Notes under the pieces: generated by a model
The model's database searches: none
The model's input: the letters and a program-made list of their open reading frames with translations, nothing else
Told to the model about the DNA's origin: nothing
In this document: positions 1-6,837 of the stretch, one piece after another
Position numbering within the stretch: position 1 is the stretch's first letter
How the letters are laid out: every line of letters begins with the position of its first letter
Position numbers and translations under genes: made by a program
Origin: Deltaproteobacteria bacterium
GTDB taxonomy: Bacteria > Desulfobacterota > Desulfobacteria > Desulfobacterales > ETH-SRB1
Length of the DNA: 8,244 bases
NCBI GenBank assembly: GCA_019314185.1
Contig: JAFCZU010000181.1
Location: 1 to 8,244, forward strand
Direction of reading: 5' to 3'

Positions 1-118
1 CGTCAAGCATTTGCCGTCTTTTGGGAGTAAGAAAATCCCAGGGATCGAAAATGTTAAGCTGATTTGGATTTTTCACTTTGATCATGATTTTGTCCTTAAC
101 CTTCTGATTATTTATCAT
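1..118 (-). CDS. IS1182-like transposase, N-terminal part (runs off the left edge)
   Basis: The minus strand carries the first 39 codons of a transposase; the rest lies outside the window. The conceptual protein contains NQLNIFDPWDFLTPKRRQ, which matches the start of IS1182/DUF772-type DDE transposases, where FDPW..L.PKRR..LD is a recurrent opening. ATG at 118 is taken as the start. The in-frame ATG at 85 is a good alternative because AAGGA lies seven bases before it. No catalytic residue is visible because those lie further into the protein. The element sits just downstream of the glycosyltransferase gene, which keeps a normal-looking C-terminus, so the insertion appears to have missed that gene. 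Family assignment rests on remembered N-terminal similarity, so the exact IS family is uncertain. Confidence 0.7.
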   Translation of the reverse strand, partial: MINNQKVKDKIMIKVKNPNQLNIFDPWDFLTPKRRQMLD

Positions 119-200
119 ATTTCCGTATCATATAGCTGAAGATTAAGCAAGAAGTATTTTGACTGTTTTTAAAGTTTTTTCAATTAGATAGGTGTTTTTT

Positions 201-220
201 GACTTTTTACGAGACCATCA
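201..220. repeat. Candidate terminal inverted repeat of the left-edge IS
   Basis: The stretch GACTTTTTACGAGACCATCA lies between the transposase start and the end of the glycosyltransferase gene, where the left-edge IS should terminate. It looks like an IS tip, but the partner end is outside the window, so this is an inference from position and appearance. The sequence around it is AT-rich and contains no other gene. Confidence 0.3.
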
Positions 221-238
221 TTCTTAGAGCACAAAACA

Positions 239-1435
239 CTATCTTATGGCTGCATATTGTCGAAAAAGCATATCCAAGGGTTTAACATTCTTGCGCATAT
301 CATATTCGGTCTCGAATGAACTTCTTGCTCCCAGTGAAAGCCTATCCCTCAGTTCCTTGTCATTTGCGAGCCGCAGGATGCGTTCTGCTAAAGCTTTGTA
401 ATCATCCACCGGAAAAAGGAGTCCATTTTGCTCATTCGTAATACAATCTTTTAAGCCGCGGGCGTCAGATGCAATGATCGGCAGGCCACAGGCCATGGCC
501 TCTATCATAGCAAGAGAGAGCCCCTCATAGCGTGATGGCGTGACAAATAAATCACAGGTCTTCATGAGATCCATAACATCATCTCTAAGTCCTAAAAGTT
601 TGACACAATCCCCTATCTGTAAATCCTGGATCAACTTTTCCAATTGCATTCGCTCCTCGCCTTTCCCGGCAATAAGGACCAACAAATCCGTCAGCCCTTG
701 ATTGACAACTTCACCAATTGCCCGCACAAGTATATCAAAACTTTTCAAAGCAACAAGCCTTCCAACGGCAATAAGTTTCAATTTGTTTGCCGAATCGGGG
801 AATTCCGTCTGCAAATCCAGCAGTCTTGGCGCATTGTCATCAAAAACTATCCCATTTTTTAGAAATAGAAGTTTATCGTCCTTTAAGCCAAAACGCTGTT
901 GAATTATTTCCTTAATTTCTTGCGACACAACGAGTACTCGATCAGCCGCCCGGTAAATAACGTGATTGACAGCCTTTTTGAAATACACCCTCAGATCCCA
1001 AAAGCTTCTATTATCTACAAAAGCTGCAGGTGTGTGGACTGTTGGAAACACGGGTGTTCTGGAAATTCTGCCAACAGCAACAGCCAGTTGATTGGCTGGG
1101 TTCATGTGCGCCTGCATAACTTGAATGCGTTTTCTTCTGATAAGGGATATTAAGTCTTGCATTTGAATAAAAAGGGTGGCCAAAAATCTAATCGGTTGTT
1201 TGATGCTAGCCCTCTCTTTCCCCTTATACACTGGTATCCCAAAGGCTTCAAGTTTTTCCCTGACAGGTCCATCATCAGCAAAATAATACACATAATGTTT
1301 GTAGTGCTTTGTACCCAATGCCTTGATAAGGTGGGTAATCAAAATCTCTGCCCCACCCGACTTTAGACCATCTACCAAGTGTAAGAGGCATATTTTATCA
1401 GCTTTTTTCTGATCCTGATTCATTTGAACATACAT
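239..1435 (-). CDS. GT4-family glycosyltransferase (group 1, GT-B fold)
   Basis: This 398-residue protein is a retaining GT4-type glycosyltransferase, expected to move a sugar from a nucleotide-sugar donor to a lipid-linked glycan at the cytoplasmic membrane face. The N-terminal half has the acceptor-side signature LVDGLKSGGAE (residues 20-30), with the GGAE loop usual in this family. The C-terminal donor domain starts near GRLVALK (225-231). It carries the EX7E motif as E304 and E312 in YEGLSLAMIEAMACGLPIIAS, followed by NGLLFPVDD. Length is normal for GT4 and no break is seen. No clear Shine-Dalgarno precedes the ATG at 1435, and the in-frame ATG four codons later is possible. It lies downstream of the racemase gene on the same strand, 146 bases apart, so co-transcription is possible. 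Donor sugar and linkage cannot be told from sequence. Confidence 0.93.
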   Translation of the reverse strand: MYVQMNQDQKKADKICLLHLVDGLKSGGAEILITHLIKALGTKHYKHYVYYFADDGPVREKLEAFGIPVYKGKERASIKQPIRFLATLFIQMQDLISLIRRKRIQVMQAHMNPANQLAVAVGRISRTPVFPTVHTPAAFVDNRSFWDLRVYFKKAVNHVIYRAADRVLVVSQEIKEIIQQRFGLKDDKLLFLKNGIVFDDNAPRLLDLQTEFPDSANKLKLIAVGRLVALKSFDILVRAIGEVVNQGLTDLLVLIAGKGEERMQLEKLIQDLQIGDCVKLLGLRDDVMDLMKTCDLFVTPSRYEGLSLAMIEAMACGLPIIASDARGLKDCITNEQNGLLFPVDDYKALAERILRLANDKELRDRLSLGARSSFETEYDMRKNVKPLDMLFRQYAAIR

Positions 1436-1461
1436 ATTCTATGTATTTGCAACTATTTTTT

Positions 1462-1554
1462 TTAACGCTTTGCAAAAGGCTCAAACCAACGAACGGGAGG
1501 TTTTGAAACAGCTTCTATGAAATCTAATTGATCGTCATATCGGATCGATGCCAT
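1462..1554 (-). CDS. 30-residue orphan reading frame, possibly a gene remnant
   Basis: A short minus-strand frame opens at ATG 1554 and ends with TAA at 1462, filling most of the gap between racemase and glycosyltransferase. The peptide starts MASIRYDDQLDFIEAVSKPP and ends VRWFEPFAKR. The reading frame stays open a few codons upstream of the ATG, to an in-frame TAA. The composition (acidic start, PPVRWFEPF end) looks more like the C-terminal tail of a larger enzyme than random sequence, but I do not recognise the family. It may be what remains of a gene deleted between the racemase and the glycosyltransferase. No ribosome-binding site is evident. Existence as an expressed gene is doubtful. 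Confidence 0.3.
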   Translation of the reverse strand: MASIRYDDQLDFIEAVSKPPVRWFEPFAKR

Positions 1555-1581
1555 ACAGAAAAGTGAATAGATGGCTTATAG

Positions 1582-2310
1582 TTATCTTGGCTTTGGCGTT
1601 AAACCAGCTTTTACTACTGCTGCTTCGGCCAAAACGGCTAAGGAATCAATAAATGGTACTTTTATATCCTCCTGTTTAAGGGCAAGAGGAATCTCCGTAC
1701 ACCCCCCTATGATAATATCAGCTCCTTTTTGGATTAGATCATCAGCTACAGTTAGAATCAAGTCCTTTGAGTATCCCGTTAAATATCCAGCCTTTATTCC
1801 TTTTCTGCCATAAATTGACTCCATCAAGTTTTTCTGTCCATCCATATCCGGTATTATTGTTTTTAATTTCGATTGGTTCAATTCGCTTTCAATGATTTTC
1901 CCTATATATGTTCCGATTGTTGCGAGTACTCCAACATTTATTCTTTCGGGGTAATATTTTTTTATATAATCTACTGTTAATGAAACCATATTTAATACAG
2001 GTATATTTACTGAAGTAATGATTTCTTTAAAAAAATAATGGGCCGTCACACAAGGAATAGTAATGAAATCAACATCGGAGTTTGCCAAAAAGATTACCCC
2101 TTCTTTTATCTTAGCAACTGGGCTCTCGTTTTTTTTTAAAATTGCACCAGTTCTGTCAGGAACCTCAGGATTGTTGTATATAACAATTTTAATATGATCT
2201 TGATCATTTTCTGCTGGTGTTAGCTGAACAATTTTCTGAAAAAACAGCGCAGTTGCCTCAGGCCCCATACCTCCCAAAATACCGATCGTTTTTATTATAT
2301 TTCTATTCAT
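1582..2310 (-). CDS. Aspartate/glutamate racemase family protein
   Basis: The 242-residue protein belongs to the cofactor-independent Asp/Glu racemase family, cytoplasmic enzymes that invert the alpha carbon of an acidic amino acid with two cysteines. Visible signatures are the N-terminal GILGGMGPEAT (residues 10-20), NNPEVPDRT (46-54), the first catalytic cysteine in IPCVTAH (C87), and the second in GGCTEIPL (C204). Length is typical of the aspartate racemase branch. In most members I know the first motif reads PCNTAH; here the asparagine is valine, which may alter substrate or rate. The gene is markedly more AT-rich than its neighbours, hinting at separate acquisition. Its ATG lies only about 19 bases from an IS200-type end hairpin, with only a weak AAAGAAAA purine run as RBS, so its native promoter was probably displaced. 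A role in supplying a D-amino acid to a glycan is conjecture. Confidence 0.88.
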   Translation of the reverse strand: MNRNIIKTIGILGGMGPEATALFFQKIVQLTPAENDQDHIKIVIYNNPEVPDRTGAILKKNESPVAKIKEGVIFLANSDVDFITIPCVTAHYFFKEIITSVNIPVLNMVSLTVDYIKKYYPERINVGVLATIGTYIGKIIESELNQSKLKTIIPDMDGQKNLMESIYGRKGIKAGYLTGYSKDLILTVADDLIQKGADIIIGGCTEIPLALKQEDIKVPFIDSLAVLAEAAVVKAGLTPKPR

Positions 2311-2328
2311 TTTTCTTTATAATCAGCC

Positions 2329-2349
2329 ACCACCGGTAAAACCGGTGGT
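2329..2349 (-). repeat. IS200/IS605-type right-end hairpin
   Basis: A perfect 9-bp stem, ACCACCGGT paired with ACCGGTGGT around a three-base loop, lies 26 bases after the stop codon of the tnpA remnant. IS200/IS605 elements carry subterminal imperfect palindromes of this kind, which TnpA recognises as single-stranded hairpins. The position after tnpA and near the expected right end fits that role. The element tip would then fall within about 20 bases, next to the racemase start codon. Confidence 0.7.
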
Positions 2350-2357
2350 ATGAGGAA

Positions 2358-2374
2358 GGCCCCTAAAAGGGGCC
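2358..2374 (-). terminator. GC-rich hairpin after tnpA, terminator-like
   Basis: GGCCCCT pairs with AGGGGCC around a three-base loop directly after the tnpA stop codon. On the minus strand it is followed by TTCCTCAT, a poor T-tract, so intrinsic termination would be weak. It may equally be a structural part of the IS200 end. The stem is a direct observation; the function is inferred. Confidence 0.45.
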
Positions 2375-2375
2375 G

Positions 2376-2558
2376 TTAGTCAAAATCAAATTTTAACTGC
2401 TGTTTTTGTAACTTTTCCTGTTCTTTGATATATTGGCGGATCTGTTGTTCGTCTAAACCCACTTTGCTCACACAATAGCCCCTTGCCCAAAACGTCCGGC
2501 CGAACAATGTTCCTTTCGTCTTCAACAACTCCCTATGAATACGAACTGCGCTCTTGCC
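2376..2558 (-). pseudogene. tnpA: IS200/IS605-family transposase TnpA, C-terminal fragment
   Basis: The last 60 codons of a Y1 (HUH) transposase are readable on the minus strand. The fragment begins GKSAVRIHRE, passes through LFGRTFWARGYCVSKVGLDE and reaches RQYIKEQEKL before ending at TAA. The tyrosine of YIKEQ and the glutamine four residues on match the catalytic Tyr and metal-binding Gln spacing of IS200/IS605 TnpA. The N-terminal half with the His-x-His metal site is absent: upstream of about 2558 the sequence switches to the IS701-family gene in another frame. The protein is therefore inactive. Downstream hairpins at 2358-2374 and 2329-2349 complete the element's right end. Confidence 0.85.
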
Positions 2559-3209
2559 GGTCGTCCATGCCCTGACGAAACTCCATTATGTTTCCATACC
2601 AACTGTCTGCCACAACCGCCCGATGGGGCACCCCGTCATATCTGGCCCGATCAATCAGATCCAGGGCCATCTGCCACTTCTCCCGGCAATGGACATCCGC
2701 CGGCATGTAGGTCTTCTTACGCATATCCACACATCCAGGCTCATCGAGATCGTCCCAGCTCTTAGGAACAAAAAGCTCCATCTCGCGTAAGGCCATGCAA
2801 ACTCTTGTCCAACGTAGGTCAAACTGACGCCAACCTGACAGTTGTCAACCTTCCCAAGAGACCCGCAATACTGTCTGACCACACAAACACTATGACGTCC
2901 TTTCTTGGGAAATCCCGTATCATCGATAACCAATACTCCTTGGGGATCGGCAGTCTCTGCAAGCATCCGTCTCCTATATTCGCCAAATGCACCGTCATGG
3001 TCCCACTTGACTTCTGTCAACAACCTTTGCATCCCCCTTTCCGAGGCGTGGACCTTCTCCGACATCGGCTCAACAGACTTCCTGTCCCCATCCATCATCA
3101 ACCCGACGACATAACATTGCGCCAGCTCTCTGGCTTCCGCTCTCTTAATGTACGGAGAATAAATCGCCATGTAGTCATCTATACCGAAAAATACGTTCTC
3201 TGTTTCCAT
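2559..3209 (-). pseudogene. IS701-family transposase, frameshifted and lacking its C-terminus
   Basis: From ATG 3209 the first frame gives about 135 residues. They include VLVIDDTGFPKKG (residues 92-104, first catalytic aspartate) and RQYCGSLGKVDNCQVGVSL, both hallmarks of IS701-family DDE transposases. At about 2790-2805, after SLTYVGQ, the reading continues one frame over as ALREMELFVPKSWDD, ending AVVADSWYGNIMEFRQGMDD. That part matches the second-aspartate block (usually ADAGYG in relatives). The gene stops at about 2559, where it joins the IS200 fragment, so the catalytic glutamate and C-terminus are missing. An indel plus truncation make it non-functional. It is more GC-rich than the flanking genes, as expected for an incoming element. 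Confidence 0.85.
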
Positions 3210-3275
3210 GAAGGATGCATATCACATCCTCTACCATTTTGCAATATTATATGTCGGAGTAGTACTAATTATACG

Positions 3276-3710
3276 AACAATCTTCAGGCAATCTTAGTAA
3301 AAGATAAAAAATTCAAAAAGAAGCGCAAAACTTATCAGCCTGTATACGGTTATCTTACCTCTTTATCATGGGACAGTGCTTTGGCTGTGTATCAAGGATA
3401 CAGACAACGTTGGGTCATCGAAAATAATGCTATCAAAGAGCTTTGTCAGTATTGGATTTTAGAAGATTTTCATTGCGCTAAATTTAACGCTGTTCGTGCT
3501 CACATAATGTTTTCGGTGGTAATGTTCAATCTGCATATATTGTTCAAATCCAAATATGGCAGACGTTTTAGAGAAAAATCAATAGCTGCCAAGAGAGCGC
3601 CTGGTTTTGAACCGAGCTGGGTGATCGTTTACAGCGGTGATTACTTTGGCCTCTTCGATATAAAAGAGTATACAAACATCTTAACAATCGGCAATAAAGA
3701 ACCACCGTAA
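3276..3710 (+). pseudogene. DDE transposase (IS4-like), C-terminal fragment
   Basis: About 144 codons of a transposase C-terminus are open on the plus strand up to TAA at 3708-3710. The key block is YRQRWVIENNAIKELCQYW, where the glutamate of the YR.RW.IEN motif corresponds to the third acidic residue of the DDE triad. It is followed by a hydrophobic AHIMFSVVMFNLHILFKSKY helix and an APGFEPSWVIVYSGDYFG tail. The first two acidic residues and the start codon are missing. The same frame happens to stay open leftwards through the antisense of the IS701 gene, so a 301-residue reading frame exists, but its first half is spurious. The exact IS family is not certain; the DDE assignment is. Confidence 0.78.
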
Positions 3711-3855
3711 AAGATTTGAAGAGAACTGTCTTTTAACCAATCTTCTTGCCAAACGAACCGGATAAAATTAAAAACTTGGGCTTCAAACAATGGTTACACT
3801 GTGGTTCAATTTATGAGTTTGTAAATTTCTGATACTATCAAGTTACACATAAAAC

Positions 3856-3882
3856 TTGACTTTTCCGATAAAATCATATAGT
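3856..3882 (+). promoter_or_regulatory. Weak sigma-70-like promoter candidate in the 3711-3998 gap
   Basis: In the 288-base gap before the PP-loop gene, TTGACT (3856-3861) and TATAGT (3877-3882) are separated by 15 bases, shorter than the preferred 17. The TTGACT overlaps a small palindrome, TCAAGTT-N8-AACTTGA (3838-3859). The boxes would place transcription about 110 bases before the ATG at 3999. Nothing else is recognisable in this AT-rich gap. In such sequence a match of this quality can occur by chance. Confidence 0.25.
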
Positions 3883-3998
3883 TGAGTTTTTTAACCTTAC
3901 GAACCAAACACTGCCGACCAAATAAGCATTAATGATGCTGACTGATATCCTTAAGTGTTCTTCTCAAATTATTAGTTTTCTTCTCAGGAGTAGCTTCT

Positions 3999-5192
3999 AT
4001 GGTGTCACGTATAAAAAAGCTCGTCGAAAAACTCACAGCCCGAGTCGATGCAGCTACCGAGAGTACTAATGAGCTAACTGAATCAATGGTATGGAACACA
4101 CATGGAACAGTTGTGTGGAAGGCTAAAAGTTTTTCTGGATTACCCGTTTTCTATCCCGTATTCAAACATGGTGATCTTTATTCATATTCTACACTCGCGC
4201 TTATCCTAAAAAAGGGATTTCTAAGACTTAACCAAAGTGCTGTAAAAGCTGCTGAGCGGCCTGATTTCCGTTGCCAAACAGGTTTGGAGACTATTGATCG
4301 AGATATTGTTCGAATCGGCCATGCACACAGATGTGTGTTTAAGATTCAAGATGCTGATATGTATGCCTGGCGTATCGCAACGGCATTGCAACACGACATA
4401 GCGTCGATTGAAGAAAAACATTCAGATCTCAAAAACATCGTTTTGTGTGGTGGTAAGGATAGTCTGAATCTTCTGCTATTGCCTTGGAAAAACCCAACGG
4501 TTGCCGCTAGTGCCCCACCGAATTTCGAACTCGTAAAAGCATTCATAAGAAAGAACCAACTTGACTATGAAGTCATTTGTTTACAGGACACTTACGATAA
4601 AGAGGTATCAGAACACGAGGTTTTGGAAGCCTGTTGCTATGTCGATTTAGCGGAATGGAAGTGGGGCGTTCACCTTCGCGATCTTGCGTTCAAGTACGAT
4701 AATAAAATAATATTTTGGGAAGGCCTTGTCGCTGGTATGTATACAACAAACTCATGGAAAATATATATGCATCCGCGTCGAAAATTTGAACTTTTACCAC
4801 GGATAATTTATAAACGTCTTGAGAAGCCGCTTCCCTTTACTATTAACCGCGCAATCGGACGTCTTTTGCAGCCGAGAGTCATTCAAGCAACCTGGGATAA
4901 AGCAGCAAAATTGGGGGGGAGCCATTTGGCATTCTACCGTGAAATTACAGATTGCCATGCCCTATCCGCGTACCATGGACCCGAAATGATTAAGGTATGG
5001 GAAGAAGTCGATCTTGGCTCCGCCGCTCAACGTGATATGCGCTATCTGATCGGTCGATATTTGCATGGAAAGGATGTGATCTACCCAATGATTAATCCTG
5101 CCCCCCCGCCATCAAAGTTCAGAATTGGTATGTCTATCCCTAGTAAATTCATTGAGTTATTGGAAGCAGGAGGAATTCGCATAGAAAGATAG
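3999..5192 (+). CDS. Asparagine-synthetase-like PP-loop protein with a shortened glutaminase-like region
   Basis: The 397-residue cytoplasmic protein carries an ATP-pyrophosphatase P-loop, NIVLCGGKDSLNLLLLPW, with CGGKDS at residues 150-155 (SGGxDS in relatives). This motif binds ATP to adenylate a carboxylate for amide formation. Residues 36-122 (FKHGDLYSYSTLALIL, then GLETIDRDIVRIGHAHRCVF) follow the order seen at the end of the glutaminase domain of asparagine synthetase B. The first part of that domain, including the nucleophilic Cys2, is absent. Residues 318-371 (DCHALSAYHGPEM, AQRDMRYLIGRYLHGKDVIYPMIN) resemble the AsnB C-terminus. CAGGAG at 3985-3990, eight bases before ATG, supports the start. 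The nitrogen donor is therefore probably not glutamine hydrolysed in cis; ammonia, a partner amidase or an amino acid are options. AsnB-like enzymes such as WbtH amidate uronic acids in O-antigens, making glycan amidation a reasonable guess. It stands alone on its strand. Confidence 0.72.
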   Translation: MVSRIKKLVEKLTARVDAATESTNELTESMVWNTHGTVVWKAKSFSGLPVFYPVFKHGDLYSYSTLALILKKGFLRLNQSAVKAAERPDFRCQTGLETIDRDIVRIGHAHRCVFKIQDADMYAWRIATALQHDIASIEEKHSDLKNIVLCGGKDSLNLLLLPWKNPTVAASAPPNFELVKAFIRKNQLDYEVICLQDTYDKEVSEHEVLEACCYVDLAEWKWGVHLRDLAFKYDNKIIFWEGLVAGMYTTNSWKIYMHPRRKFELLPRIIYKRLEKPLPFTINRAIGRLLQPRVIQATWDKAAKLGGSHLAFYREITDCHALSAYHGPEMIKVWEEVDLGSAAQRDMRYLIGRYLHGKDVIYPMINPAPPPSKFRIGMSIPSKFIELLEAGGIRIER

Positions 5193-5395
5193 AAGAATTA
5201 TTCTCAAAATGCGAGATTTTGCAATAAGTCTAATGCCTTGAAATCTTACCCATTTTAAACCCACGATTCTTTCATTTCAACCTATATCAGAGAGCTATTC
5301 TCCTAACAGGGTGGACTCATCATTGGGCCAATTTCCCAACCAAATTCTCCTCGTAAAAATTTTTACTTACCTTAAATTCTATATCAAAGATAATC

Positions 5396-6682
5396 TCAAG
5401 GTTCTGTAATGGTAAGCCCTGTGGGTTTTAGAGGCGCTTGGGGAATCGTAAAAATATCATTATTATAATCACCATCGTCAGACCATACTGGAAAATTAAA
5501 ATCAGCAACATCAGTATGTTTAATGTTGGCATTTGCCCCTGAACCCTCAACAAGAACTGAGTCACTCTCAACATACCCAACGCCAGGATTTCCTATAAGG
5601 TTCCGGTCAACGTTGATATTGCCAGTTCCCCATGCATGATATACCCCATAGCGAGCGGGTTGAATGATGATATTATCATAAATGTTTGATGTATTATTTT
5701 CATCCAATCTAATCCCGTGTCCATAGGCAGTATTATTCTCTGTACCACAGTTTACAAGTATATTATTATAAACTTGATGATCGCCGTTACCAATTACTAA
5801 ACCCGCACCTTTTGTTGCCTCAATCCAGTTTCCGTAGATATTTGCATAAGTTGAACCATAATAGTAATGAGTTTTTATCCCGTTTCTTTTCTCGCCAACC
5901 GTAGCCGTATAAACAAGACCAGTCCTCTTAATCACATTATTATAAATAGAGCAAACTCCGCTTGTAGCATGAACTCCTTTTAATGTCATTCCATAAGCAC
6001 CGATATCTTCCAGTATATTATCATGTACAGAGATGTTTGCGACATATGGATTATCCCGAATGTCTGGATTATTATGGCCTAAATACATTCCAGCATACCT
6101 ACAGCCGTGAATATAGTTGTGATGAATTTCAAAGGTGTCATAAATCATTTTACTAGATAGGGTGCTATCCTGAATAAACACACCATTCCCTGATGTCTTT
6201 TTATTACCATCAAAGGCCATCTCTATATAACTGATCTTGATATGATCAGATTTTCCACGTACCCAAACAGCAGAAGCCATTGCAGGAGTGCCATCGCATA
6301 TAACCTTGATTCCATACGTCAAATCAGCATCATTGTTACCTTCCAAATTAACATACTTGCAATCTCGCAACTCCAAACCAGCATAGGTTGCATCCATACT
6401 GCCGGTAGTAATAATAACCTTAGCATTCGGGTTCGTGTCCTTATTTGTGATGGTAATATACCTTCCACTTCCATCAAAGTCCTTAAACAACAAATTGCCT
6501 CTTGCGCCGCCACTAATGATGATCTTATCAGATGACGTACAAGCAGACCCTCCGCAAAACGTATCGCCATCTACAGTTGAAGTTCCTGTAGAAACAGTAT
6601 AGTCTGCTGCATCAACCCAAACAGGCAGCAAACAAAATAAAAATAAAATTGTTTGAAATATGTTTTTAATCTCAGCTTTCAT
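5396..6682 (-). CDS. Secreted right-handed parallel beta-helix protein
   Basis: The 428-residue protein starts with a Sec signal peptide: charged MKAEIKN, a hydrophobic core TILFLFCLLPVWV, and likely cleavage after VDA (residue 25). The mature part is a repeat-rich beta-helix of the pectate-lyase-like superfamily. Its rungs recur as IHHNYI (186-191), SVHDNIL (218-224), SIYNNVI (245-251), NIYGNWI (281-287), QVYNNIL (303-309) and NIYDNII (333-339), giving an asparagine ladder. The C-terminus (QAPLKPTGLTITEP) is a short proline-rich tail without a PEP-CTERM or LPXTG-type anchor. Such proteins in polysaccharide loci often act as lyases, epimerases or glycan-binding proteins, but no catalytic triad can be fixed by eye. 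ATG at 6682 is preceded by GAGGTG (plus strand 6687-6692). The gene is convergent with the PP-loop gene, 203 bases apart, and no convincing terminator separates them. Confidence 0.87.
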   Translation of the reverse strand: MKAEIKNIFQTILFLFCLLPVWVDAADYTVSTGTSTVDGDTFCGGSACTSSDKIIISGGARGNLLFKDFDGSGRYITITNKDTNPNAKVIITTGSMDATYAGLELRDCKYVNLEGNNDADLTYGIKVICDGTPAMASAVWVRGKSDHIKISYIEMAFDGNKKTSGNGVFIQDSTLSSKMIYDTFEIHHNYIHGCRYAGMYLGHNNPDIRDNPYVANISVHDNILEDIGAYGMTLKGVHATSGVCSIYNNVIKRTGLVYTATVGEKRNGIKTHYYYGSTYANIYGNWIEATKGAGLVIGNGDHQVYNNILVNCGTENNTAYGHGIRLDENNTSNIYDNIIIQPARYGVYHAWGTGNINVDRNLIGNPGVGYVESDSVLVEGSGANANIKHTDVADFNFPVWSDDGDYNNDIFTIPQAPLKPTGLTITEP

Positions 6683-6774
6683 AACTCACCTCATCTCCTC
6701 AATTATTTCTGCTCTTCCTATAGTCAATTACCTCTTATTTCTTCCACGAGCCCCGTTCGCTTATTTTATAGGTC

Positions 6775-6790
6775 AGCGATATATATGCCA
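6775..6790 (-). promoter_or_regulatory. Candidate sigma-54 (RpoN) promoter upstream of the beta-helix gene
   Basis: Read on the minus strand, the site is TGGCATATATATCGCT. The sigma-54 consensus TGGCAYRNNNNTTGCW is met at every fixed position except one (C for the second T). The required GG and GC doublets are exactly ten bases apart. It lies 92 bases before the ATG at 6682 and points at the gene. Sigma-54 promoters would need an enhancer-binding activator; no operator could be identified. RpoN control is a known feature of PEP-CTERM/exosortase-linked exopolysaccharide systems with PrsR, which would suit this context. Confidence 0.45.
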
Positions 6791-6837
6791 AAAATTAATC
6801 GAATGCAAGCATTATTTTTTCTACTTTTTAGAGATTT

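Larger units (their letters stand above)
2320..3710. mobile_element. Composite of three truncated insertion sequences
   Basis: This 1.4-kb stretch contains no intact gene. From left to right it holds the 3' end of an IS200/IS605 element (minus strand), the N-terminal and central part of an IS701-family transposase (minus strand, frameshifted), and the C-terminal part of another DDE transposase (plus strand). The joins are near 2558 and between about 3215 and 3276. Each fragment lacks a different part of its gene, which indicates repeated insertion followed by deletion rather than one nested transposition. The outer boundary at about 2320 is inferred from the IS200 end hairpin. Confidence 0.75.

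Noticed and set aside
644..1366. Several plus-strand frames inside the glycosyltransferase gene.
   Set aside because: They are antisense shadows of a gene with clear GT4 motifs.
2805..3710. A 301-codon plus-strand open frame.
   Set aside because: Only the part from about 3276 has transposase sense. The first half is antisense to the IS701-family gene, whose motifs are clear on the minus strand.
3838..3859. TCAAGTT-N8-AACTTGA palindrome as an operator.
   Set aside because: Seven AT-rich pairs in an AT-rich gap with no second copy; probably chance.
5205..5221. CAAAAT-GCGAG-ATTTTG palindrome after the PP-loop gene, as a terminator.
   Set aside because: The stem is six weak, AT-rich pairs without a following T-tract; too weak to call.
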